Positions 1 through 5,624 of a stretch of 9,838 nucleotides of DNA are shown one piece after another. Source of the stretch: JAXMCI01 sp046349435 (GTDB taxonomy: Bacteria; Pseudomonadota; Alphaproteobacteria; Dongiales; Dongiaceae); contig JAXMCI010000069.1 in NCBI GenBank assembly GCA_046349435.1, positions 1-9,838 of the forward strand, written 5' to 3'. Every line of letters starts with the position of its first letter. Positions within the stretch are counted from its first letter, which is position 1. Under the pieces are notes generated by a model that did no database searches, was not told the DNA's origin, and saw nothing but the letters and a program-made list of their open reading frames with translations. Both the position numbers and the translations under genes were made by a program.

Positions 1-267
1 CAGCCGGCGATGGGTGGCGAGCGAGCCGATCGCGTAGCCGCCGCCGTGCAGGTAGAGCACGGCGCGCTGCGGGTCGCAGCCCGGCGCGGCGACCCATTCG
101 GCCGGCACGCCGCCGGCGTCCACCGCCTCGACCTTGGCGTCGGGCGCGCCGCCCAGGAACACCGCCATCTTCTCGAACCGGGCCCGCGAATCGGCCACGC
201 TGGGCGTCTCGGGGCTGGGGCGCGAGCGCAGCAGGCCAACCAGGCCCTCGAGCTGGGTTGCAGTCAT
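1..267 (-). CDS. alpha/beta hydrolase (HSL/esterase-lipase type), N-terminal part only
   Basis: The minus strand is open from an ATG at 267-265 to the window edge, giving 89 residues; the C-terminal part, with the catalytic triad, lies outside. A strong AGGAGG Shine-Dalgarno sits about 7 nt before the ATG and decides the start. Residues 70-81 read VLYLHGGGYAIG. The HGGG (74-77) is the oxyanion-hole motif of the hormone-sensitive-lipase branch of alpha/beta hydrolases (alpha/beta-hydrolase fold-3 family), and the preceding VLYL is the usual beta-strand leading into it. The first ~60 residues are the typical variable cap region. The family hydrolyses carboxylic esters of short to medium acyl chains, usually in the cytoplasm. 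No signal peptide is seen. The gene is divergent from the MFS transporter, with 92 bp between the start codons. The substrate cannot be told from this fragment. Confidence 0.85.
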   Translation of the reverse strand, partial: MTATQLEGLVGLLRSRPSPETPSVADSRARFEKMAVFLGGAPDAKVEAVDAGGVPAEWVAAPGCDPQRAVLYLHGGGYAIGSLATHRRL

Positions 268-328
268 GTGACGTTCCTCCTGGGACTTCCCTTGCCTCTC
301 CTTTCCGACACGGCGGCGGCCAATTCAA

Positions 329-348
329 GCCCCGGACGGCGCCGGGGC
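329..348 (+). promoter_or_regulatory. GC-rich hairpin abutting the Shine-Dalgarno of the MFS gene
   Basis: GCCCCGG (329-335) and CCGGGGC (342-348) are perfect inverted repeats of 7 bp around a 6-nt loop. The hairpin ends directly at the GGAGGG Shine-Dalgarno (349-354) of the transporter that starts at 360. If transcribed in the 5' leader, it would stack against the ribosome-binding site. The structure is seen in the sequence; a regulatory role is inference. In such GC-rich DNA, short stems of this kind also occur by chance. Confidence 0.35.
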
Positions 349-359
349 GGAGGGCTAGA

Positions 360-1637
360 ATGGCGCTGATGGATGCATCCCCGAGTTCGCCGGCCGGCCC
401 GTCGGCCCAGCGCTGGGCGCAGCTCGCGCTCGGCCTGCTGTGCATGGTGATGATCTCCAGCCTGCAGCACGGCTGGACGCTGTTCGTGCATCCGATCGAC
501 CAGAAGTTCGCCTGGGGCAGCGCGGCGATCCAGGTCGCCTTCACCGTGTTCATCCTGGCCGAGACCTGGCTGGTGCCGTTCGAGGGCTGGTTCGTCGACC
601 GGCTGGGGCCGCGCCCGGTGGCGCTGGTCGGCGGCGTCCTGGTGGCGCTGGCCTGGACGATCAACGCCTTCGCCGACGCCCTGCCGGTGCTGTACTTCGG
701 CTCGGCCCTGGCCGGAATCGGCGCCGGCTGCGTCTACGGCACCTGCCTCGGCAACGCCCTCAAGTGGTTCCCCGACCGCCGCGGCCTGGCCGCCGGCCTG
801 ACCGTCGCGGGCTACGGAATCGGCTCGGCCTTCACCGTCATCCCGCTGCACGAGACCATCAAGCACCACGGCTTCGAATCGGCCTTCCTCTGGTTCGGCC
901 TCGGCCAGGGCCTGGTGATCGTGCTGGCGGCGCTGCTGCTGGTGAAGCCGCCCGACCATCCGCGGGCGCCGCCCAGCCACGTCTTCCAGGGCAGCCGGGA
1001 CTTCACGCCGCGCGAGGTGCTGCGCTCGCCGCTGTTCTGGCTGCTGTTCGTGATGTCGCTGCTGGTCACCGCCTCGGGCCTGACCTTCACCGCCCATCTC
1101 GCCGGCATCGCGCGCAACTTCCAGGTCGCCGGCGTGCCGGTCAGCCTGCTCGGCGTCACCCTGCCGGCGCTGACCTTCGCGCTGACCCTCGACCGGCTGA
1201 CCAACGGCCTGGCGCGGCCGCTGTGCGGCTGGCTGTCGGACCATATCGGCCGCGAGACCATGATGCTCATCGCCTTCCTGACCGGCGCGCTCAGCATCTG
1301 GGCCTTCGCCCGCTGGGGCAGCGACCCGACGGTGTTCGTGCTGCTGGCCAGCGCCGTGTTCTTCGCCTGGGGGGAGGTCGCCAGCCTGTTCCCGGCGACC
1401 TGCACCGACTATTTCGGGCCGCATTTCGCCACCACCAACGCCGGCATGCTGCACACCGCCAAGGGCGTCGCCGCCCTGCTGGTGCCGCTGGTCGATCCCC
1501 TGGTCGCCGCCACCGGCGACTGGCAGATGGTGTTCGTCATCGCCGTCGGCATGAACCTTGCCGCCGCCTTCCTGTGCATCGCGGTCCTGCGGCCGCTGCG
1601 CGCGGCGCGACTCAAGGCCGCGCCGGCGGCGGGATGA
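360..1637 (+). CDS. MFS transporter, oxalate/formate antiporter (OFA)-like
   Basis: A protein of 425 aa. The start at 360 is chosen because GGAGGG lies 5 nt upstream; an in-frame ATG at 258 would add 34 residues without membrane character and overlap the start of the divergent hydrolase. The sequence has the alternating hydrophobic pattern of a 12-helix major facilitator. Motif A appears in both halves: GWFVDRLGPR (77-86 region) after helix 2 and WLSDHIGRET (291-300) after helix 8. KWFPDRRGLAAGL (135-147) and the helix-11 stretch around TAKGVAAL (366-373) are typical of OFA-type carriers. K368 sits about where OxlT carries its essential lysine (positional inference). It should act in the inner membrane and carry a small organic acid. 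No formyl-CoA transferase or oxalyl-CoA decarboxylase gene accompanies it, so oxalate is not supported. The next gene, an ATC hydrolase homologue, follows after 41 bp in a probable operon. Confidence 0.85.
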   Translation: MALMDASPSSPAGPSAQRWAQLALGLLCMVMISSLQHGWTLFVHPIDQKFAWGSAAIQVAFTVFILAETWLVPFEGWFVDRLGPRPVALVGGVLVALAWTINAFADALPVLYFGSALAGIGAGCVYGTCLGNALKWFPDRRGLAAGLTVAGYGIGSAFTVIPLHETIKHHGFESAFLWFGLGQGLVIVLAALLLVKPPDHPRAPPSHVFQGSRDFTPREVLRSPLFWLLFVMSLLVTASGLTFTAHLAGIARNFQVAGVPVSLLGVTLPALTFALTLDRLTNGLARPLCGWLSDHIGRETMMLIAFLTGALSIWAFARWGSDPTVFVLLASAVFFAWGEVASLFPATCTDYFGPHFATTNAGMLHTAKGVAALLVPLVDPLVAATGDWQMVFVIAVGMNLAAAFLCIAVLRPLRAARLKAAPAAG

Positions 1638-1678
1638 CGGCGGCGCGACGGCCGCGCATTTCAACCGGAGGAGCTTCC

Positions 1679-2155
1679 ATGACAGACCAACCCCGACTCT
1701 CCCTGCTCGAGGAGGTCAAGCTGCAGGCCGAGGTGATCCTGCCCATCCTGCGCACGATGCGCGCCGAGCTCGGCCGCGAAACCGCCGATCGCCTGGTCGG
1801 CGACTCGCTGCGCGCCTGGGCGCGCGACCTCTATCACCGGATCGGCGAGGCCAAGCCCGGCACGCCGCGCCAGAAGTGGGACGCCGTGTGGGCCGAGGAC
1901 ATGCGGCCGCGCATCGGCAATGCGGTCGACCGCGAGATGCTCAAGGACGACGGCACCGTGCGCGAGTACAACGTCGTGCGCTGCCAGTACGCCGAGTTCT
2001 TCCGCGCCCTGGGCGAGCCCGAGCTGGGCGGCATCCTGCTGTGCGACTCCGACTTCCACATCGCCGACGTCGGCGGCGACAGCGTCGAGTTCAAGCGCAC
2101 CCAGACGATCATGCAGGGCGCCCCGTATTGCGACTTCCGCTACCGCTTCCGCTAG
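1679..2155 (+). CDS. L-2-amino-thiazoline-4-carboxylic acid (ATC) hydrolase family protein
   Basis: A protein of 158 aa. The start at 1679 has a clear GGAGGAG Shine-Dalgarno (1667-1673) 5 nt upstream. The C-terminal half carries the family hallmark: CDSDF (122-126), then RTQTIMQGAPYCDFRY (140-155), with cysteines at 102, 122 and 151. The N-terminal half is helical, with the LLEEVKLQ start common in the group. Characterised members (Pseudomonas, DL-ATC to L-cysteine pathway) open the thiazoline ring of L-ATC to S- or N-carbamoyl-L-cysteine. Many homologues lie outside such a pathway, so the true substrate may differ. No carbamoyl-cysteine amidohydrolase is in the window. It is soluble, with no signal peptide. 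It lies 41 bp behind the MFS carrier and 33 bp before tonB, suggesting that the MFS protein imports its substrate. Confidence 0.8.
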   Translation: MTDQPRLSLLEEVKLQAEVILPILRTMRAELGRETADRLVGDSLRAWARDLYHRIGEAKPGTPRQKWDAVWAEDMRPRIGNAVDREMLKDDGTVREYNVVRCQYAEFFRALGEPELGGILLCDSDFHIADVGGDSVEFKRTQTIMQGAPYCDFRYRFR

Positions 2156-2188
2156 CCCCGCCCGTCGCCCGTCGCCCTCTCGCCCGCC

Positions 2189-3370
2189 GTGCCGCACGCT
2201 TCCCCTTCCGCCGCGCAGCGCTTCGCGCGCATGTCGCCGCTGGCCGTCGCGCTGGCGCTGCTGCTGCACGGCGCGGTCGGCGTGCTGCTGTGGCAGGAGG
2301 CCGAGCGGCGCGAGCGCGCCCCGGCGGTCGAGGAAGCGATCGAGGTCACGCTCGATCCGCCGCCGGACAAGCCCAAGGAGCCGGAGCAGGCCAAGCCGCC
2401 CGAGCCCCCGCCCCCCGAGGCGCCCCCCGAGCCGCCGAAGCCGGCGCCCGAGGCCAAGCCCAGCCCGCCGCCGCCGCCGGTCGTGCCGGGCATCCGGCCG
2501 CCGGCCGAGCAGACCGCCGAGTCGCCGACCCAGGTGCCGCCGCCGGCGCCGCCCGGCAAGGAGGCGACGGCGCCGCAGCCCGAGTCCAACGAGCCGCTGC
2601 TCCCGATCCTGACACAGCAGCAGCCGCCGACCCCGGTCGAGCCGCCGCCGCAGCAGGCCGCGCCGACTCCCCCACCGCCATCCACGCCACCCACGCCGCC
2701 GCAGGAGACGGCGGCTGCACCGCCGCCGCCGCCCGAGCCGCGGCCGGAACCGAAGCCGCAGCCCCCGCCGCCGCAAGACGCGCTGCCGCTGAAGCCCGAG
2801 CCGCCCCCTCCGCCGCCGCCGGTCAAGGCCGAGGCTCCCAAGCCGGAGCCGCCCAAGCCCCCGCCGCCGAAGCCCGAACCGCCGAAGCCCGAACCGCCGA
2901 AGCCGGCGCCGCCGCAGCAGCAGGCGCTGGTGGCGCCGCCGCCGCGGCCCAGCCCGCCGTCGCCGCGGCCCGAGCTGCAGCCGTCGCCGCTGCGCCCCGG
3001 CCTGCAGCGCCAGGCGCCGCAGGTCTCGACCTCGGAGCGGCCGAGCCCGTCGCCGCTGGTCAACCCGGCCGACACGTTCAACCGCGCCCGCGTCTCGGAC
3101 AATTACCTGTGGCAGGTGGTGCAGCGCCTGGTCGGCTACCGCTATCACGCCCAGGTGCGGGCCAGCATGGGCGTCACCGTGGTGCGCATCGTGGTCGCCC
3201 GCGACGGCCGCCTGCTCGACGCCTCGGTCGTGCAGTCGAGCGGCTACCCCGAGTTCGACCGCGGCGTGCTGGCCGGCGTGCGCGCCGGCTCGCCCTACGC
3301 GCCGCTGCCGCCCGAGATTCAGGGCGCCAGCGCCACCTTCACCCTGCCGCTTGTCTCGATCCAGCGCTGA
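2189..3370 (+). CDS. TonB-like energy transducer with a long proline-rich periplasmic spacer
   Basis: A protein of 393 aa if read from the GTG at 2189; an in-frame ATG at 2231 (residue 15) would give 379 aa. Neither start has a convincing Shine-Dalgarno, because the 33 bp upstream are pyrimidine-rich, so the start is unsure. Residues ~18-35 form one membrane anchor containing LLLHGAVGVLLW. Its His27 matches the TM histidine of E. coli TonB (IHGAVVAGLLY), which is needed for coupling to ExbB/ExbD. Residues ~55-290 are dominated by Pro, with KPEPPKP-type repeats, and should span the periplasm. Residues ~303-392 are a TonB C-terminal domain (LVGYRYHAQVRASMGVTVVR, then SVVQSSGYPEFDRGV and PLPPEI) that would contact outer-membrane receptors. 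No exbB, exbD or receptor gene is nearby, so this is an orphan or accessory TonB. It is convergent with the LLM oxidoreductase, 30 bp apart. Confidence 0.85.
   Translation: MPHASPSAAQRFARMSPLAVALALLLHGAVGVLLWQEAERRERAPAVEEAIEVTLDPPPDKPKEPEQAKPPEPPPPEAPPEPPKPAPEAKPSPPPPPVVPGIRPPAEQTAESPTQVPPPAPPGKEATAPQPESNEPLLPILTQQQPPTPVEPPPQQAAPTPPPPSTPPTPPQETAAAPPPPPEPRPEPKPQPPPPQDALPLKPEPPPPPPPVKAEAPKPEPPKPPPPKPEPPKPEPPKPAPPQQQALVAPPPRPSPPSPRPELQPSPLRPGLQRQAPQVSTSERPSPSPLVNPADTFNRARVSDNYLWQVVQRLVGYRYHAQVRASMGVTVVRIVVARDGRLLDASVVQSSGYPEFDRGVLAGVRAGSPYAPLPPEIQGASATFTLPLVSIQR
2867..2904 (+). repeat. 15-bp tandem repeat coding for KPEPP units inside tonB
   Basis: CCGAAGCCCGAACCG occurs twice head to tail (2867-2881 and 2882-2896), followed by a third partial copy to 2904. 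The reading frame is kept, giving repeated Lys-Pro-Glu-Pro-Pro. This is a copy-number repeat within the proline-rich spacer, which could lengthen or shorten without a frameshift because the unit is five codons. Confidence 0.7.
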
Positions 3371-3383
3371 CCGCGCGAGCGCT
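3363..3383. terminator. possible stem-loop between convergent tonB and LLM gene
   Basis: AGCGCT (3363-3368, overlapping the end of tonB) and AGCGCT (3378-3383) can pair across 9 nt. The second copy also lies in a 10-bp palindrome, CGAGCGCTCG (3376-3385). The place, between two convergent genes 30 bp apart, fits a shared transcription end. There is no T-tract and the stem is short, so this is a weak call that chance could explain. Confidence 0.2.
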
Positions 3384-3400
3384 CGGAGGCGTGTCGGCGT

Positions 3401-4420
3401 TCAGGCGAAGCGCGCCCGCAGCCGGGGCGCCACGTCGCGCGCGAAGCGCTCCAGGCTGGCGTTCATGTCGTCGGGCCGCAGGCCGGGCGGCACGCCCCAG
3501 GTGACGATGTCGGTGATGCCGTACTCGGCGATGAAGGCGGCGAGCTGCGCGACGCAGTCGTCGACCGTGCCGACCACCCAGGTCTGCGGGATGCGTTCTT
3601 CGTCGGCGGCCCCGGCGACGCCGCCCAGGCCGCCCGATTCGCTGCGGAAGCGGTTGTAGACCTCCATGCGCCGCCGCTCGGCGGCGCGCACCATCGCCCA
3701 GTCGCGCGCGCGATCGTCGGTCACCAGGCAGGAGCGGATGATGCCGACCCGCCGCGCGTCGGGGTCGCCGCCCTGCGCCGCCAGCGCCGCCCGCCACGGA
3801 TCGAGCACCTTGCCGCGCGGCCCCTGCGGCAGCAGGTTGGCGCCGAAGCGGGCGGCGCGCTGCGCCCCGGCCTCCGACATCGCCGCCACCCACAGCGGCG
3901 GGCCACCGGGCTGCACGTAGCCCGGGGTGATCTTCACGTTCTCGAACGTGTAGCGCTTGCCGGCGAAGCTGAAGCTCTCGCCGGTGAAGGCGCGGCGCAG
4001 CACCTCGAGCCCCTCGTCGGTCAGCGACACGCGGCGCGACACCGGCAGCCCGAAGCCCTTGAACTCGTGCGGCGCGTAACCCATGCCGACGCCGATCTCG
4101 ACCCGGCCGCCGCTGAGATTGTCGAGCACCGCCAGGTCCTCGGCCAGCCGCACCGGATGGTTGAACGGCAGCAGGCAGACGTCGCACGAGAAGCGCACCC
4201 GCCTGGTGCGCGCCGCCATGGCGGCGGCCACCGGGATCCACGACGGCAGATAGCCGTCGTCGACGAAGTGGTGCTCGGTGAACCACACCAGGTCGAGGCC
4301 CAGCCCGTCGAGCCAGGCGACCTGGTCGAGGATCGCGGCGTAGAGCGCGGGATGGCTGAGGCCCGATTCCGGCGGGTTGCGGAAATCGTAGGCCACGCCC
4401 AGGCGCAGCGGTGGAGCCAT
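3401..4420 (-). CDS. LLM-class (luciferase-like) flavin-dependent oxidoreductase
   Basis: A protein of 339 aa. The start at 4420 is chosen because AGGAGG lies 9 nt before the ATG and the protein then opens with MAPPLRLGVAYDF, the first beta-strand of the barrel; further upstream codons (to 4633) cross the divergent promoter region and encode no family sequence. Luciferase-like hallmarks are visible: WFTEHHF (46-52), LPFNHPVRLAEDLAVLDNLS (84-103), then GGRVEIGVGMGY (104-115), and PPLWVAAMSEAGAQRAARFG (174-193), the conserved C-terminal barrel strand. The length fits the family. Members use FMNH2 (or F420 in some actinobacteria) and O2 to oxidise or cleave alkanes, sulfonates, ketones or N/S compounds, and often need a separate flavin reductase, which is not in the window. 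Soluble. Divergent from the amidohydrolase and carboxylase genes, suggesting shared control. The substrate is unknown. Confidence 0.9.
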   Translation of the reverse strand: MAPPLRLGVAYDFRNPPESGLSHPALYAAILDQVAWLDGLGLDLVWFTEHHFVDDGYLPSWIPVAAAMAARTRRVRFSCDVCLLPFNHPVRLAEDLAVLDNLSGGRVEIGVGMGYAPHEFKGFGLPVSRRVSLTDEGLEVLRRAFTGESFSFAGKRYTFENVKITPGYVQPGGPPLWVAAMSEAGAQRAARFGANLLPQGPRGKVLDPWRAALAAQGGDPDARRVGIIRSCLVTDDRARDWAMVRAAERRRMEVYNRFRSESGGLGGVAGAADEERIPQTWVVGTVDDCVAQLAAFIAEYGITDIVTWGVPPGLRPDDMNASLERFARDVAPRLRARFA

Positions 4421-4460
4421 CGGATTCTTCCTCCTCGCCGGGACCGGCCAGTTTCGGCAG

Positions 4461-4490
4461 CCGAAGCCGCGCCTCACGCCATGGCTTCGG
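4461..4490. promoter_or_regulatory. dyad in the divergent promoter region, candidate operator
   Basis: CCGAAGCC (4461-4468) and GGCTTCGG (4483-4490) form a perfect 8-bp inverted repeat with a 14-bp spacer, centred in the 124 bp between the divergent start codons at 4420 and 4545. CCGGCC (4444-4449) and GGCCGG (4494-4499) flank it. Half-sites about two helical turns apart (22 bp start to start) suit a dimeric regulator controlling both genes. No regulator gene is in the window, and no clear -35/-10 pair could be picked out. The dyad is seen; the operator role is inference. Confidence 0.4.
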
Positions 4491-4544
4491 AACGGCCGGC
4501 GAAAGGGTAGCATCGCCGCGGCGAGGAAAACGAGGAGGAAGGCC

Positions 4545-5591
4545 ATGGCGACGGCGACCACCACCGAGCGGCAGCGCCGCGCGTACGTGCCGGACGGGGC
4601 CTGGCTGGCCAGGCAGGCGCCCGAGGCGATCATCGAGCCCGACCTGCCGATCGTCGACCCGCACCATCACCTGTGGGAGCACGCCAACCACCGCTACCTG
4701 CTCGACGAGCTGCTGGCCGACACCGGCACCGGCCACAAGATCACGGCGACCGTCTACATCGACTGCCGCTCGATGTACCGCGCCGACGGCCCGGCCGAGA
4801 TGCGGCCGGTGGGCGAGACCGAGTTTGCCAACGGCGTCGCGGCGATGAGCGCCAGCGGCCTGTACGGCGCGACGCTGGCCTGCGCCGGCATCGTCTCCTA
4901 CGTCGACATGACCCTGGGCGCCCGGGCCCGCGCCGTGCTCGAGGCGCATGTCGCGGCCGGCAACGGCCGCTTCCGCGGCATCCGCCATGCCGGCGGCTGG
5001 GATCCCAGCCCCGAGGTGCGCAACAGCCACACCAACCCGCCGCAGGGACTCTATGCCCAGGCGAACTATCGCGAGGGCGTGGCCCAGCTCGGGGCGCTCG
5101 GCCTGACCTACGAGGCCTGGCAATACCATCCGCAGCTGCCCGAGGTCGTCGCCCTGGCGCGCGCCGTGCCGCAGACCACGATGATCCTCAACCATTGCGG
5201 CGGCCCGCTCGGCCTCGGCCCCTATGCCGGCCGCAGCGACGAGGTGTTCGCGACCTGGAAGAAGGACCTCGCCGAGCTGGCGCGCTGCCCCAACGTGGTC
5301 GTCAAGCTGGGCGGCCTGGGCATGGACATCGGCCCGTTCGACCACATGCGCCGGCCGGTGCCGCCGACCTCGCAGGAGATCGCCGCCGCCTGGGGCCCGT
5401 GGATCGCGACCTGCATCGAGCTGTTCGGCGCCGAACGCTGCATGTTCGAGAGCAACTTCCCGGTCGACAAGCTGTCGACCGGCTACGCCGTGCTGTGGAA
5501 CGCCTTCAAGCGCATGGCGGCCGGCGCCTCGGCCAGCGAGAAGGCGGCGCTGTTCAGCGGCACGGCGCGCCGCGTCTACCGCCTGCCCTGA
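4545..5591 (+). CDS. amidohydrolase family protein (COG3618 / Amidohydro_2 type metal-dependent hydrolase)
   Basis: A protein of 348 aa. The start ATG at 4545 has GAGGAGGAAG (4532-4541) just upstream. Residues 36-44 read IVDPHHHLW, the strand-1 metal motif (H40 and H42 as the HxH pair) of the amidohydrolase-2 branch, which includes 2-pyrone-4,6-dicarboxylate lactonase and L-fuconolactonase relatives. Further barrel motifs are WQYHPQL (192-198, His195), ILNHCGG (214-220, His217) and CMFESNFPVDK (299-309). Where many amidohydrolases have Ser-Asp-Trp-Pro with the metal- or proton-handling Asp, this one has Ser303-Asn304-Phe-Pro, with an Asp at 308. The family cleaves lactones, amides or carbon-carbon bonds in the cytoplasm. 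It lies 33 bp before the acyl-CoA carboxylase gene (same strand, likely one operon) and is divergent from the LLM oxidoreductase, so a catabolic role on a ring or lactone intermediate is plausible. The exact reaction is unknown. Confidence 0.88.
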   Translation: MATATTTERQRRAYVPDGAWLARQAPEAIIEPDLPIVDPHHHLWEHANHRYLLDELLADTGTGHKITATVYIDCRSMYRADGPAEMRPVGETEFANGVAAMSASGLYGATLACAGIVSYVDMTLGARARAVLEAHVAAGNGRFRGIRHAGGWDPSPEVRNSHTNPPQGLYAQANYREGVAQLGALGLTYEAWQYHPQLPEVVALARAVPQTTMILNHCGGPLGLGPYAGRSDEVFATWKKDLAELARCPNVVVKLGGLGMDIGPFDHMRRPVPPTSQEIAAAWGPWIATCIELFGAERCMFESNFPVDKLSTGYAVLWNAFKRMAAGASASEKAALFSGTARRVYRLP

Positions 5592-5624
5592 CCGTTCACG
5601 TTCATCCGGGAAGACAGAATCCTC

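Noticed and set aside
10..369. A 119-codon plus-strand frame at the left edge
   Set aside because: Antisense to the alpha/beta hydrolase, which has the HGGG motif and a strong ribosome-binding site.
264..1664. A 466-codon minus-strand frame opposite the MFS gene
   Set aside because: Antisense shadow rich in Gln/Arg/Asp/Gly; the real plus-strand frame has clear transporter motifs.
1661..3148. A 495-codon and a 316-codon minus-strand frame over tonB, Leu/Arg-rich and Gly-rich
   Set aside because: These are mirror images of the proline-rich (CCG/CCC) stretch; the glycine-rich one resembles a cell-wall protein only because CCG reads as CGG or GGC on the other strand.
1558..3504. A 648-codon plus-strand frame overlapping the ATC hydrolase and tonB
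   Set aside because: Low-complexity Ala/Arg translation in a shifted frame of proline-rich tonB; no family motifs and no ribosome-binding site.
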